A DNA stretch of 64,000 bases from Sporosarcina sp. JAI121 (lineage in GTDB: Bacteria > Bacillota > Bacilli > Bacillales_A > Planococcaceae): the NCBI RefSeq assembly GCF_013408665.1, contig NZ_JACCCL010000002.1, positions 124,001-188,000 on the forward strand, given 5' to 3'. This document shows, one piece after another, positions 54,357 through 63,301 of this stretch (its first letter is position 1; every line of letters begins with the position of its first letter). The translations under genes were made by a program, and so were the position numbers. The notes under the pieces were generated by a model. That model was given only the letters and a program-made list of their open reading frames with translations, ran no database searches and was not told the origin of the DNA.

Positions 54357-55163
54357 CTAGTTAACCGAAAACTTCCCATCCACCTCAACAGTTTCATAAA
54401 TATTAATAAACGCGTCTTCATCATGCTTTCGGACAATGTTCTTAACATGAAGCGTTTCGTAACGTGTGACCACCATCATTAAAATGTCTTTCTTCTCTTG
54501 CGTATATCCACCGTACCCCTCTGTAATCGTAATGCCGCGATAGATGGATTCCAATAACTCATTGCGTATTAAATCGCCTTTTGTCGTGACAATCTGCATC
54601 GTCAATTTAACGTGATCCGTGAAGATTGTGTCGATCATTTTTCCTGTGATATAAATAGATAACAGGGTGTATAACGCGATTTCCCAGTCGAAGACAAACC
54701 CTGAAAGTAGCACAATTGCGCCATTCATCCCCGTGAGAAGAAGGCCGATACTAAATGAACTCGTACGCGAAACGATAATCGCAATAATATCCAAGCCGCC
54801 TGAAGTTCCTGAGTGTTTTAGGATAAGACCAACCCCTATACCACCAATCCCCCCGCCAAAAACCGTTGACAACAGGATATTATCTGTGACGGCAGCGACT
54901 GGTATCACGTATAAGAATGCCGAGAGTGACACGACGCAAACCATTGTGTTGATAGTGATCGTTTTTCCGAGTTTGTAGTAGCCTAGAATAATTAAAGGCA
55001 AGTTTAGGACTAGATTTAATAGACCGGTGTTAAATGGGGTGATTAACCCGAGTAAGATTGCGATGCCGCTAATTCCACTACTTAAAATTCCGAAAGGTAC
55101 GAGAAAGCAGTTAAAAGCAAATGCAATAATGAGCGAACCTACAACGACAACTAAGTTTTTCAT
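54357..55163 (-). CDS. YitT-family membrane protein (DUF161/DUF2179)
   Basis: The 268-residue protein has five membrane helices (about residues 3-175) and a cytosolic DUF2179 domain (YRGITITEGYGGYTQEKKDI near 208). Function is unknown; related proteins are spread across Bacillota in several copies. Upstream is a T-box leader, which ties this copy to an aminoacyl-tRNA signal and points to a role in amino acid transport or homeostasis. TGGAAGGAGATTACT precedes the ATG. Confidence 0.88.
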   Translation of the reverse strand: MKNLVVVVGSLIIAFAFNCFLVPFGILSSGISGIAILLGLITPFNTGLLNLVLNLPLIILGYYKLGKTITINTMVCVVSLSAFLYVIPVAAVTDNILLSTVFGGGIGGIGVGLILKHSGTSGGLDIIAIIVSRTSSFSIGLLLTGMNGAIVLLSGFVFDWEIALYTLLSIYITGKMIDTIFTDHVKLTMQIVTTKGDLIRNELLESIYRGITITEGYGGYTQEKKDILMMVVTRYETLHVKNIVRKHDEDAFINIYETVEVDGKFSVN

Positions 55164-55193
55164 AAATAGTAATCTCCTTCCAGTGGTGGTGAA

Positions 55194-55470
55194 TAAAAAA
55201 ACTCGTCCCTAACAAAGGGACGAGTTTTTGCTCGCGATTCCACCCATATTCCGCAAGTTTCTAATTAAGAAACAAACGGCTCTCAGTCAACGTTTTACCA
55301 TACGTTCTCCATGTAACGGTGGAAAACCGTCAAAGCCTACTAATTTTCAGCTTTGCATCTCGGAGATGATTTTCGGATAAGGGCTGTTCGTCGACTTTCA
55401 CCAAGCGTCAACTCTCTAGAGAACAGGGTTCTTTACGTACTTTTTCTCGTTATTGACTTTAATTGTTAGA
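55194..55470 (-). promoter_or_regulatory. T-box riboswitch upstream of the yitT-like gene
   Basis: The T-box sequence GGGTGGAATCGCG (55245-55233) is followed by a terminator, AAACTCGTCCC/GGGACGAGTTT with a T-run (55229-55194). Upstream lie AGAGAG and GGTGAAAGTC elements of stem I and a specifier loop. The triplet in the specifier position reads ATC (55370-55368), preceded by GAAA and followed by A, which points to isoleucine tRNA. The T-box identity is firm; the specifier is a fair guess. The leader lies 31 bases from the gene start. Confidence 0.88.
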
Positions 55471-55646
55471 TGTTAATTTAGCAGAGATAAATAGACGTGT
55501 CAATACGTGTTTACCTACCTTGCTATGAATTAATTACCTTTTTAAATAAAATCCTGCTTAAAAAGGTAGAAAGTATATGTTTTTTTGATCTTGAACAGTG
55601 TCTAGACTTCAGGCACCCGCACAATAAGTCGAATTTTGTTAATTAA

Positions 55647-56837
55647 TCATACATACAACCCTGCTAGAAAAATTCCTAACGCCTCTTGATAGATTTCATC
55701 AAACTGGTCTAATGGAAGTGGATTTTTTCCTGAACCAAGTTCAACTGTGAATCCAGGTCTGCGCCATTCCTGAATAAACCAATCCTTATATCCAGCGTAG
55801 CTTTCAATTGTTTGAACAGGTTCGTATCCGCTGACCCTACTGAACTCGTTAACAAGAACTTCAGAGGCAGGGGGTTCAAGGTTCTCGTACCCCCAATAAA
55901 TAACTTCTCCCTGTGTATGAAAAGCTAGTACTCTTGCAAAATCCCGTTTTCTTGTCAGGTCCGCAATCGCAATTGCTTCAGGTTCGGACAAAGGACTTTC
56001 ACCTCCATAATCTCTGGGACCCGGATTCTTAGGATTACGGGCTCTTTCCAAATCCCAATTGGCAGGAAATTGATCATTCAGATCCACACCCCTTATATTG
56101 GCTTTCCACTCCGAGAAGTCCAAGCTACCATTATTCCATTCTACGACCTTGCTTCGCCATGGTTCTTTTGCAGGCGGACCATTTAACACCAAATTAACTC
56201 CGTCCGGGTTGACCATCGGAACAATGGATAATGTCGTTTGCTGGTAAAAAGGGAATGTGAAAAGACCGCGGATAGTATTTTGGTTCGTTACGGAAAGCAA
56301 ATAATCATTTAAAAAGGTCAAAATGATAGGGGTAGTAATCCATTCATTCGCATGAAATGAACCATTATAGTGAACTCGTTTAGTTCCACTACCAACCACA
56401 ATTTCTGGTATTTCTCGTCCTAAAACGGAATTTCCGATAGGAGGGGTTTGCAAAAATGGATAAACGGCTAGTAACCTTCTGATATCATTCATCATGATGT
56501 CGTAATCAAAATTTTGTTTCCCGTTTATAAGCCTCCAGGTAATCCTATGTGGAATTTTAATCATCTGTCCAACTTGCAAGCGGTTCGGTTCAAGATTAGG
56601 ATTGACAAGAAGAAGTGTATACAAAGGAATATTTTGTCTTCGGGCAACCAACCATAAAGAATCTCCTGTTTGAATTTTATAATTGGAAGCAACAAATCCA
56701 GGAATTTGAATTTGCTGACCTACCGTAAGTATTTGCGGGTTGATGTTTCGATTGGAATCGATAATCAGTTGAAGAGGCATCTTGAATACCTGGCTGAAAA
56801 GCCAAAACGAATCTCCAGGTCTAACAAATACGTCCAT
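55647..56837 (-). CDS. LysM-M14 peptidase, gamma-D-glutamyl-diamino acid endopeptidase type
   Basis: The 396-residue protein has two LysM domains (about residues 2-48 and 52-97) and an M14 zinc carboxypeptidase domain. Zinc-site pieces are HANE near 163, the second His in LAFHTQGE near 305, and the catalytic Glu in FTVELGSG near 366. Relatives (Bacillus YqgT, B. sphaericus endopeptidase I) cleave gamma-D-Glu-diamino acid bonds in peptidoglycan. There is no signal peptide, as in endopeptidase I, which is released in the spore mother cell. GGAGG lies 7 bases before the ATG. Confidence 0.88.
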   Translation of the reverse strand: MDVFVRPGDSFWLFSQVFKMPLQLIIDSNRNINPQILTVGQQIQIPGFVASNYKIQTGDSLWLVARRQNIPLYTLLLVNPNLEPNRLQVGQMIKIPHRITWRLINGKQNFDYDIMMNDIRRLLAVYPFLQTPPIGNSVLGREIPEIVVGSGTKRVHYNGSFHANEWITTPIILTFLNDYLLSVTNQNTIRGLFTFPFYQQTTLSIVPMVNPDGVNLVLNGPPAKEPWRSKVVEWNNGSLDFSEWKANIRGVDLNDQFPANWDLERARNPKNPGPRDYGGESPLSEPEAIAIADLTRKRDFARVLAFHTQGEVIYWGYENLEPPASEVLVNEFSRVSGYEPVQTIESYAGYKDWFIQEWRRPGFTVELGSGKNPLPLDQFDEIYQEALGIFLAGLYV

Positions 56838-56955
56838 GTCGTTCCTCCTATTAATTTAAAATACTCAGTAATTAGAGTATATGAAGTATTGAGGGGTTTA
56901 TTAATGGACTCAAATGCAGTGCGAGGTACCTTTCCGTAACAAATGAAAATGGTGA

Positions 56956-56989
56956 AACAGGCATTGGGAGATGTTCCCTAATGCCTGTT
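56956..56989 (-). terminator. Hairpin after the acidic 220-residue gene
   Basis: AACAGGCATTAGGGAACA and its partner, 14 paired bases; the following T content is weak. Confidence 0.6.
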
Positions 56990-57016
56990 TATGTGGATAC
57001 GTATATTCTTTAAACC

Positions 57017-57679
57017 TTACTGATTTTCATAGGAAGTCATTTTATCCATATTACTCGCAATCAAAGCGATGATTGTGCTTGCCTCTTCTTTTGTGAAAAT
57101 GAAGCTGCTTTCTTCTTTATGGAGCTCGTTGCCTTCTGACCGGAATCGCTTAACTCTTCGGAGAATGCCATCGCCAGTAGCACTGACTACGCCAAATTGG
57201 TGGGTTACTTCTATTTTGTCATCGATTTGGAAAGCGGTGATTTCGGGTGTTTCCCATTCGACCCTCATATCTTCAAACGAGTCCACATCTGCAATTTCAC
57301 CCGTGTAAGGGTCTCTGTAATTGCCCGTTTCTAAAACGACCTCCTCGTCAAAGTCATCAGGATAATCATCGTTTATAAAATCATGGAAGATATCATGAAC
57401 AGCGTCAATTACATCATCAGTGTCAGTAAGGATAATTCTTGTTGGTTGTTCGAATTCATAGTCAAAAGTTTCTACGTAAAACTCTATATTATGTGGATCG
57501 AAATGGAGCGTACAGAAGTAATCCCTTTCGTCGTCCTCCGTTTCGACAAAAAATTCGATACGTGGATGTTTGGCACTCTGGTCAATCGTCATATGACCAA
57601 CTTGATCATATTGTTCGCAAATTGAATTCAGATGATCATGAAGCTCACTAGTTACTCTGTTAAACCATTCCATCGACAT
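57017..57679 (-). CDS. Acidic protein of unknown function (220 residues)
   Basis: A very acidic, soluble protein with YDYEFEQPTR, DDYPDDFDEE and a C-terminal FIFTKEEASTIIALIASNMD helix. There is no signal peptide, cysteine pair or membrane segment, and I recognise no family. It is single-gene, with a hairpin downstream. AAAGGGGCTGCTACAGC precedes the ATG. Frame length and codon pattern support a true gene. Confidence 0.7.
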   Translation of the reverse strand: MSMEWFNRVTSELHDHLNSICEQYDQVGHMTIDQSAKHPRIEFFVETEDDERDYFCTLHFDPHNIEFYVETFDYEFEQPTRIILTDTDDVIDAVHDIFHDFINDDYPDDFDEEVVLETGNYRDPYTGEIADVDSFEDMRVEWETPEITAFQIDDKIEVTHQFGVVSATGDGILRRVKRFRSEGNELHKEESSFIFTKEEASTIIALIASNMDKMTSYENQ

Positions 57680-57929
57680 GCTGTAGCAGCCCCTTTAATT
57701 TTATTTCTCATTCAATCATATCTTTTCCTAATTCGTGTAATTTATTAATAAAAATTCAGGTTTCAGTACAGACCGCTAAAAAGTAGTGAAAACTGTAATT
57801 GCTTTTAACTGGTTAAATGACAATACCAACTGAGTGTTGTTTTATTTGCATAGACATCTTAGTATGACGAAAATGGCGGTTAACCATTGCGGCAAAGAGG
57901 CTCATCCGTACAATAGAGCATATAAAATA

Positions 57930-57976
57930 GGTGCCTGGTTCTAAAACAGTTTTGAATTGTTTTAGAACCTAGCACC
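57930..57976. repeat. Palindromic repeat A, copy 4
   Basis: GGTGCCTGGTTCTAAAACAG...TTTTAGAACCTAGCACC, a near-perfect hairpin just downstream of pgeF (minus strand). The gap 57680-57995 holds no gene. Confidence 0.85.
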
Positions 57977-57995
57977 TTATTTAATGTCCGTTTTA

Positions 57996-58760
57996 TCAAT
58001 CGCATTTCTTCATAATGAAACTCAGATGTCTTCCACTGTGTTTATCCTGCCGATAAGAGAAACCGTCCGGACTCATATATGTGCAGGTTTGATCAATCGT
58101 GATTTGCTCAGTCGGAATGCCTGCCAACTCACATTGCTTTTTCACAGTTTGCTGATTATCAATGTGATACTTACGGGTTTGATCATTGTAATACATAAAG
58201 TCATCCGCATAGCCAAGGTCTTTGAATTTTAAATAGACGTCTTCATCGACTTCAAACTTTTCTTGACTTAGCGCAGCACCAATTTGGACGTGGATATCAC
58301 GCGGACTACAGTGTTCCACTTGTGTTAAATGCTTGAAAAGTTTCGATGTAATTTCTTTAACTGTGCCTTGCCATCCGGAATGGATTACGCCAATGAGGCC
58401 ATTCACTTCATTGTAAAAAATCACAGGGACACAATCGGCAGTAAAGCTGCATAATAGCAGGTTCGGCTCATACGTATACAATGCGTCTGTATCGGCAATG
58501 GCGGTATCCATTCGTTCAGCGCCACGCCCTTTATCGTCAAGCGTTACCCTATGGAAATTGGCGCTATGTGTTTGATTGGAACAAACGAAGGTTTCAAGTC
58601 CGCAATGCAAGGAAGCAGCTAATTTCTTGCGATTCTCTACGACATTAGTAGGATTTTCACAGGCATGAATAGCCATGTTATTGCTTTCCGGTTCAGCTCC
58701 ATCTTTCAAGGTCATTCCTGTTATGAATTTCTCATTGTTAACGTATATGTTTGTTTTCAT
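57996..58760 (-). CDS. pgeF: Peptidoglycan editing factor / multi-copper-oxidase-fold purine phosphorylase (YlmD/YfiH)
   Basis: The 254-residue protein carries the laccase-domain family motifs: NQTHSAN near 61, TADCVPV near 107, GVIHSGWQGTVKEI near 123 and IGAALSQ near 156, with the His and Cys zinc ligands. PgeF/YlmD proteins are linked to cell wall editing and act on purine nucleosides in some species. In many Bacillota ylmD sits in the ylm cluster beside ftsZ, but not here, so this may be a second copy. It has no clear ribosome site beyond AAGGTGATGAA. Confidence 0.87.
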   Translation of the reverse strand: MKTNIYVNNEKFITGMTLKDGAEPESNNMAIHACENPTNVVENRKKLAASLHCGLETFVCSNQTHSANFHRVTLDDKGRGAERMDTAIADTDALYTYEPNLLLCSFTADCVPVIFYNEVNGLIGVIHSGWQGTVKEITSKLFKHLTQVEHCSPRDIHVQIGAALSQEKFEVDEDVYLKFKDLGYADDFMYYNDQTRKYHIDNQQTVKKQCELAGIPTEQITIDQTCTYMSPDGFSYRQDKHSGRHLSFIMKKCD

Positions 58761-58864
58761 TTCATCACCTTGTTTTACTATATCCTAGTGTATTACCGGT
58801 GTATAGGCGGGATAAGAGTGGTTTTTCCGGAGTGAGGCGGAGATATTTGAGGGATGAATACGGG

Positions 58865-58903
58865 AAGTGCCTGTCGCACATATGGTGGACAGGCACTGTT
58901 TTT
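58865..58903. terminator. Hairpin between pgeF and the small basic gene
   Basis: AGTGCCTGTC and GACAGGCACT around a 12-base loop, with T on the plus side. It borders the end of the 49-residue gene. Confidence 0.65.
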
Positions 58904-59051
58904 AGCGCTTTCTTTTGTTTTTCTTACCATCCAAGTTTAGAAATTCACTTTCGCTGGCAAACTCAACATCGTTTTTCGGCTTTGTATCGTATTTAAGGGC
59001 ATTCCGCTGTTTACCCTTATCTTTATTTCGATTTTTGTTTTCCTCTGACAT
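58902..59051 (-). CDS. Small basic protein (49 residues)
   Basis: This highly charged, Lys/Asn-rich product lacks cysteines and hydrophobic runs, with a central VEFASESEFLNLDG stretch and a KKNKRKR tail. GGAGGGTGAATAGT precedes the ATG, which sets the start; a longer frame upstream has no site. It looks like the small spore-associated or nucleic-acid-binding peptides of Bacillales, but I cannot assign a family. Confidence 0.6.
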   Translation of the reverse strand: MSEENKNRNKDKGKQRNALKYDTKPKNDVEFASESEFLNLDGKKNKRKR

Positions 59052-59271
59052 ACTATTCACCCTCCTTTTATAGAATGATTTCATCTTTTTTATTATGTCC
59101 AAGGATGGGAATATTATGTCGAATGAATTAGATTCCAAAATAGGCACACGCTTCATTGGCACACAATAAGGGAGAAAAAGGGGTTGTGACTGGAGCAAAC
59201 ATCAATAGAGTATACAGTTTTACTAGAACTTTAAAACTCGACAATGTTGCAGTTGTCCTTTTTCAAATTGG

Positions 59272-60087
59272 TTATGCCTCTCTAAGTTTTTGTACATTGC
59301 CAGACTGAATAACGGCACGTGGACGAACAGATTTATACCAGTGCCTGAATAGGATAAAAATTAGTAGCAGATCGATCGCATCACCGCCGTAATACATTAG
59401 CAGGGCACCCATTCTTGCCTGGTCTTCTGTAACGCCTTCCGGTGGGTATGCGTAGATGAATTTTGACAGGATTCCATGTCCTGCAAGGGCTAAGATGAAG
59501 ACGACAGTTCTGTATGAAAAGCTTAAACGGTGGGAGACGGGGTCTATGTACAGTAAAGAAATCGTGAACAAATAGCCGGCTATGAAAACGTGGATGTGCA
59601 CGACGACGTGGAGCAAAAGGTTTGCGTGCATAGCTGTATACAAAGCGGTTGTATAAAGGAGCCATAACCCACCAATGTTCAAGATTGAGGCAATGATAGG
59701 GTGAGTGAAGAAGCGAATCGGACGACTTTGTAACAGCCGGTTAAGCTTTCTTGCAGAGTGGACATTGAGTGTGCGGAACAGCAATGTCATGGGTGCAGCG
59801 AGTGCGACAAGAAGCGGAGCGAGCATGCCCAGAAGTAAGTGACCCACCATGTGTGTCGTGAAATCGGTATGAGATTGACGAGATAGTGGACCGACCACTG
59901 CGGCGGCTGCAAATAGCACACCTGTAACAAATGAAATTGTACGTATCCAAGGCCATTTACGAAGGCGCTTTTGCGGATTCGTTACTAAAACAGCTGCGAT
60001 GTAAAATCCAATCGCTAGCAATGCCGGAATCCCAAAAAACAAATCGGTAAAGAGAAAGAAAGCATGATTGCCCGGTTCATGATGCAT
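59272..60087 (-). CDS. Cytochrome c oxidase assembly protein, CtaG (caa3) family
   Basis: The 271-residue protein from the second ATG (HHEPGNH) has seven or so membrane helices with conserved His: HMVGHLLLGMLAP near 78 and HVVVHIHVFIAGYLF near 160. That is the caa3-type CtaG family, which takes part in copper insertion for cytochrome oxidase in Bacillus. The start overlaps the DUF2243 gene by 11 bases, and CAGGAGTG lies within it, so the pair is coupled. There is no oxidase operon in this window, so this is a second, solitary copy. Confidence 0.86.
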   Translation of the reverse strand: MHHEPGNHAFFLFTDLFFGIPALLAIGFYIAAVLVTNPQKRLRKWPWIRTISFVTGVLFAAAAVVGPLSRQSHTDFTTHMVGHLLLGMLAPLLVALAAPMTLLFRTLNVHSARKLNRLLQSRPIRFFTHPIIASILNIGGLWLLYTTALYTAMHANLLLHVVVHIHVFIAGYLFTISLLYIDPVSHRLSFSYRTVVFILALAGHGILSKFIYAYPPEGVTEDQARMGALLMYYGGDAIDLLLIFILFRHWYKSVRPRAVIQSGNVQKLREA

Positions 60088-60586
60088 GGGAAAACACTCC
60101 TGTCCCATTACGGTGATCGCGTTTAGCTTGGATGATTAGGACAATGCCAACGATAATCATGATGGCTGCGGAAATATTCCATACAAGGTCATACGGTAAA
60201 ATTGTTACATTGTATCGAATTTGGTGGATGCGCATGATCTTATGTTGGATTGTTCCGTCATAAAGTTGGAAAACCCCAGCACCAAGAAGTTTTCCTCCCC
60301 ACCACATCTTATGCCACAGTGCATGACGCCGTCGGAGGTCGGCAACGAGGAATAGCCCACCGACGGTCGCAAACCAGCTAAATGCGTGAAATAGCCCATC
60401 AGAAACAAGACCGACCGCTACAGTCGATTTGTCGTAAAATTTATGCCAATGGAGCAGTTGGTGGAACAAGGTTTCGTCAAGAAAAGCAACAAATCCTAAT
60501 CCGAACAGGATACCAGACCAAAGATTTCGGCGTGCAAACATTGCCCTATTCGTCAATTGCGCTTGCTTGTTCTGTATGGTATTCAT
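60077..60586 (-). CDS. DUF2243 membrane protein
   Basis: The 169-residue protein has four membrane helices and the FDUF2243 signature, GILFGLGFVAFLDETLFHQLLHWH near 27 with several His, and HHKIMRIHQIRYN-like segment near 110. DUF2243 genes often neighbour caa3-type CtaG genes; here the stop overlaps the CtaG start by 11 bases. Function unknown, possibly linked to metal delivery to oxidases. TGGAGGTAAAGAAT precedes the chosen ATG. Confidence 0.86.
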   Translation of the reverse strand: MNTIQNKQAQLTNRAMFARRNLWSGILFGLGFVAFLDETLFHQLLHWHKFYDKSTVAVGLVSDGLFHAFSWFATVGGLFLVADLRRRHALWHKMWWGGKLLGAGVFQLYDGTIQHKIMRIHQIRYNVTILPYDLVWNISAAIMIIVGIVLIIQAKRDHRNGTGVFSHAS

Positions 60587-60723
60587 ATTCTTTACCTCCA
60601 TCTGTACAAGTCAGTGTTTATCCAAGTATGGCCGCAAAGGGAGAATGGTAAACCGTAATGATAGTTGTTGGATGTCGGTTAGTAGATGAAGCAGGGAGAT
60701 AAAGGGTAGGACGGTGTGTTGTA

Positions 60724-60840
60724 ATCGACCATATATGCTTGCGCACCAATCAAAAAGCTTTGCTGACCGACCGTATATGTTGCGGCACCGATCAAAAAGC
60801 TTGGCTTACTAACCGTATATGTTGTCGAACTGACCATATA
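60724..60840. repeat. Cluster of ACCGACC(A/G)TATA short repeats, locus 2
   Basis: Units ATCGACCATATATG, CACCAATCAAAAAGCTT, TGACCGACCGTATATG, CACCGATCAAAAAGCTT, TAACCGTATATG and TGACCATATAAC alternate about every 20 bases. The same motifs occur at 8497-8619, 52 kb away. Confidence 0.75.
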
Positions 60841-60938
60841 ACCTGGATAGCCGCGGTAAGGGTTACATCTATCGTTGTAAAGTGTACTAGCTTTTTTATA
60901 TAAACAGCAATCGCAGTAGTAATTAAATCTTTCATCTG

Positions 60939-60967
60939 AAAAAGCGTCCGCTAAAAAGGGACGCTTT
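60939..60967 (+). terminator. Hairpin in the DUF2243-parM gap
   Basis: AAAGCGTCC-GCTAAAAA-GGGACGCTTT. No gene precedes it on the plus strand; 60968-61321 otherwise shows nothing I can name. Confidence 0.55.
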
Positions 60968-61321
60968 ATTTCTTCCCTCAAATAGCAGTCGAACTGATAG
61001 TTACATCGTTTAAATAGTACTAGTCATCATTAGAAGCCATTTGAAGCGTCGTACAGCGGATTTAGCTAAGTGTTATGGATTAATATTCCTTGGGGGGCGA
61101 AGGGCTATTAGAAGTGACGCTGTGAGGTCGGATTTCACGTATTAAGCTACAAGTACACATCTTTCTGGGGTGGGGACGTGTTGAATTTCTTCATCAGACA
61201 TTCAACATGGAAGTTGTAATAGGTAAAAATATACTTTACTACACGGGGAACGATTACCGCTTCCGTCTGAAATAAGAAGAGGAAAGAGTGAAAAACACTT
61301 ACCCTAAAACCTCCATTTTGA

Positions 61322-61475
61322 ATGTATACATTATTAGTAACGTTGTGTACAAAAGTGTATACATTTGTACACAATAAAGTATACATGTTTACAAACTAGT
61401 ACACATGCTTTACCTACAGTGGTATACGCTTATGTACACAAGTTTACAATCTAGTACACAATATTACAGTTGTGT
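61322..61475. other. Centromere-like (parC) array of phased repeats upstream of parM
   Basis: About eleven TGTACAC/GTATACA/GTTTACA-type boxes occur, e.g. ATGTATACAT (61322), TTGTGTACAA (61343), GTGTATACAT (61355), TTGTACACAA (61365), AGTATACATG (61379), GTTTACAAAC (61388), TAGTACACAT (61398), ATGTACACAA (61432), GTTTACAATC (61442) and TAGTACACAA (61452). Several are 9-12 bases apart, near one helical turn. GTTTACAA-(A/T)-CTAGTACACA recurs 54 bases apart. The position upstream of an actin-like parM and parR pair fits a parC centromere. Confidence 0.8.
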
Positions 61476-61494
61476 GTTAAGTGCTTGATTAGGA

Positions 61495-61523
61495 TTGACC
61501 TACCAACGAAATTCGGATAACAT
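61495..61523 (+). promoter_or_regulatory. Candidate sigma-A promoter of parMR
   Basis: TTGACC, 17 bases, TAACAT; it lies at the right edge of the repeat array, so ParR bound there could repress it, as in plasmid parMRC systems. Confidence 0.6.
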
Positions 61524-61560
61524 TTTAGTAGAAAGATATAGTATGGAAAGGATGATTCTT

Positions 61561-62742
61561 TTGACAGAAGCTCGCATTGCAGCAATTGACGTAGGAAACG
61601 ATTCATTGAAAGCCATTTTTGGTAAGGTGGAAGCAGAACTTAATATACCAAACGTAATTGCACAAGATGTTGCAGATCGTCCGGTTATCGGTATTGAAGA
61701 ATTAAATGAACAAAATCCTATGGATGGCATTCATATTCGTTTGCACTCCCCTACGTTAAAAGACAACAACGCTATTTATCGCGTTGGAAATCTTGCAACT
61801 AAAAGTGGTAGTTCGACTGAACTGGACCCGGGAAGCAACAAATCTGAAGAAGACCAAACCTTGGTGATGTTGTTCGCGGCATTAGCACTAGATGCAGCCC
61901 GTGATGAAAATAAGAGTAATTTTAAACGTAATAATAATGTAATCGAAGCTACGTATACACTAGGGACAGGACTTCCGCTAAGGGAAGTGAAAGAAGGGAA
62001 GGACGTTGGTTATCGTTCCCAATTGCTTGGCTCTGTTCACCAAGTGGAATTTTTAGTTACACCTAAATATCAAGGTATAAAAGTGAATATTAAATTTGAT
62101 GAAGTGAAAATTTATCCGGAAGGCTTTGCTGCGTTTATCAATCTTGTGATGGATAATAACTTAAACATCATTAACAAGGAACTAATCGATAAACAAATCC
62201 TGATTCAAGATATCGGGGGATTATCTACGGATGTAGCGGTCATTAAAAACCGTAAAGTTGATGATGATAAAGCGCAAGGTTTCAATTTAGGCGTTTCAGA
62301 ATCTCTGGATGCCATTCGGGAAGAGATTTATGCGAGACACGGTGTTGAGCTTGACAGCCGTTTGGATGTTGTGGAAATTATTACGAAGAAAAATGACCGT
62401 AATCACATCATGGTAAAAGGAAGCCGGACAAGCGTACATGACATTGTAGACCGGATTCTTCTGGATTTAGCGAAAAAACAATACCGTCATTTACGCAATA
62501 TATGGCAAAGAAACTCTCAATCTGAGATTTGCTATTTCATCGGCGGAGGCTCTATTGTCCTTAAAGATTATCTTAAAGCCTTGAATAATAGCTTGGATGG
62601 TTACAACATCGATTTCTTTGAAGATGAAAAGGAAAGTGTATGGATGATGGCCAATGCATATTACAAATTAATTTCTGATTTTGCCAGAAAAAATCAAAAG
62701 GCGCAGCGAAAAGAAGATGAAAAGCTGGTTAAAACAAAATAG
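61561..62742 (+). CDS. parM: ParM/StbA-family actin-like ATPase
   Basis: The 393-residue protein has the actin-fold phosphate loops: AAIDVGNDSLK near 6 (phosphate 1), IQDIGGLSTDVAVI near 218 (phosphate 2) and the adenosine motif YFIGGGSIVL near 323. ParM filaments push replicons apart by binding ParR-parC. The neighbouring small RHH-like protein and phased repeats complete the set. The start is TTG about 9 bases after GGAAAGGATG; in-frame ATGs at 61543 and 61552 overlap that site. The locus is in a chromosomal-looking window, which is unusual for a plasmid-type partition system. Confidence 0.85.
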   Translation: MTEARIAAIDVGNDSLKAIFGKVEAELNIPNVIAQDVADRPVIGIEELNEQNPMDGIHIRLHSPTLKDNNAIYRVGNLATKSGSSTELDPGSNKSEEDQTLVMLFAALALDAARDENKSNFKRNNNVIEATYTLGTGLPLREVKEGKDVGYRSQLLGSVHQVEFLVTPKYQGIKVNIKFDEVKIYPEGFAAFINLVMDNNLNIINKELIDKQILIQDIGGLSTDVAVIKNRKVDDDKAQGFNLGVSESLDAIREEIYARHGVELDSRLDVVEIITKKNDRNHIMVKGSRTSVHDIVDRILLDLAKKQYRHLRNIWQRNSQSEICYFIGGGSIVLKDYLKALNNSLDGYNIDFFEDEKESVWMMANAYYKLISDFARKNQKAQRKEDEKLVKTK

Positions 62743-62753
62743 GGTGATATTTC

Positions 62754-63293
62754 ATGAGTGAAACAGGATTGAAAAGGGGCCAGCCCATTACGTTTCGTCT
62801 TCCGTCTGATACATCTGATTACACATTAAGGCAGTTGCAGAAGTTGAAAGAAGTCGAAAAAAGAAACTTTTCCAGTAGAATTGCCGAATTCGTGATAGAA
62901 GGCGTCAATGATTCTCTATTGAAACATAGGGAAGCAATCACGGTTCCGCTGCCGAAAGGATTGACGAAAGCGCAACGTGATTGGTTGAAGCATGAACATT
63001 CCGAGGCATTATTGGGAAGTATCGTGTATCAGCTAATGGCTGATCCAATCCGAACAGCCTCGCTCTTTGCATCACTGAACAGCAATGCGATTAGTGTAGA
63101 TGAAGCCTTATATCTGCAGGAAGAAACGGCTGCCACCGCAGAACCGGAAACAGAGAATCACTTGATAGACATCGATATGGATGATGGTTTGGATGACTTT
63201 GATTGGGAACAGATAAAAGAAACACAAAGCACTCCGGTCGAGGAAGAGGAAGAAGATCCGCTAGGTGACTTCCTTGCTCAAATGAATAAGTAG
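62754..63293 (+). CDS. parR: ParR-like centromere-binding adaptor
   Basis: The 179-residue protein starts with a strand PITFRLP and two helices (residues 22-55, YTLRQLQKLKEVEKRNFSSR and then IAEFVIEG), a ribbon-helix-helix layout used by ParR to bind parC. The second half is acidic and ends in LGDFLAQMNK, a hydrophobic tail like the ParM-contacting C-termini of ParR proteins. It is 11 bases after parM. The family is inferred from layout and operon, not from a strong sequence motif. The start is ATG after TAGGGTGATATTTC. Confidence 0.75.
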   Translation: MSETGLKRGQPITFRLPSDTSDYTLRQLQKLKEVEKRNFSSRIAEFVIEGVNDSLLKHREAITVPLPKGLTKAQRDWLKHEHSEALLGSIVYQLMADPIRTASLFASLNSNAISVDEALYLQEETAATAEPETENHLIDIDMDDGLDDFDWEQIKETQSTPVEEEEEDPLGDFLAQMNK

Positions 63294-63301
63294 TAAACAT
63301 T

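Noticed and set aside
60679..60981. Minus-strand 100-residue frame with YTVG-type repeats
   Set aside because: Also a by-product of the DNA repeat at locus 2; no clear start signal and it crosses a terminator hairpin.
61322..61475. A CRISPR array in the short repeats
   Set aside because: Units are 10-12 bases with no unique 30-base spacers and no cas genes; a parC centromere fits better.
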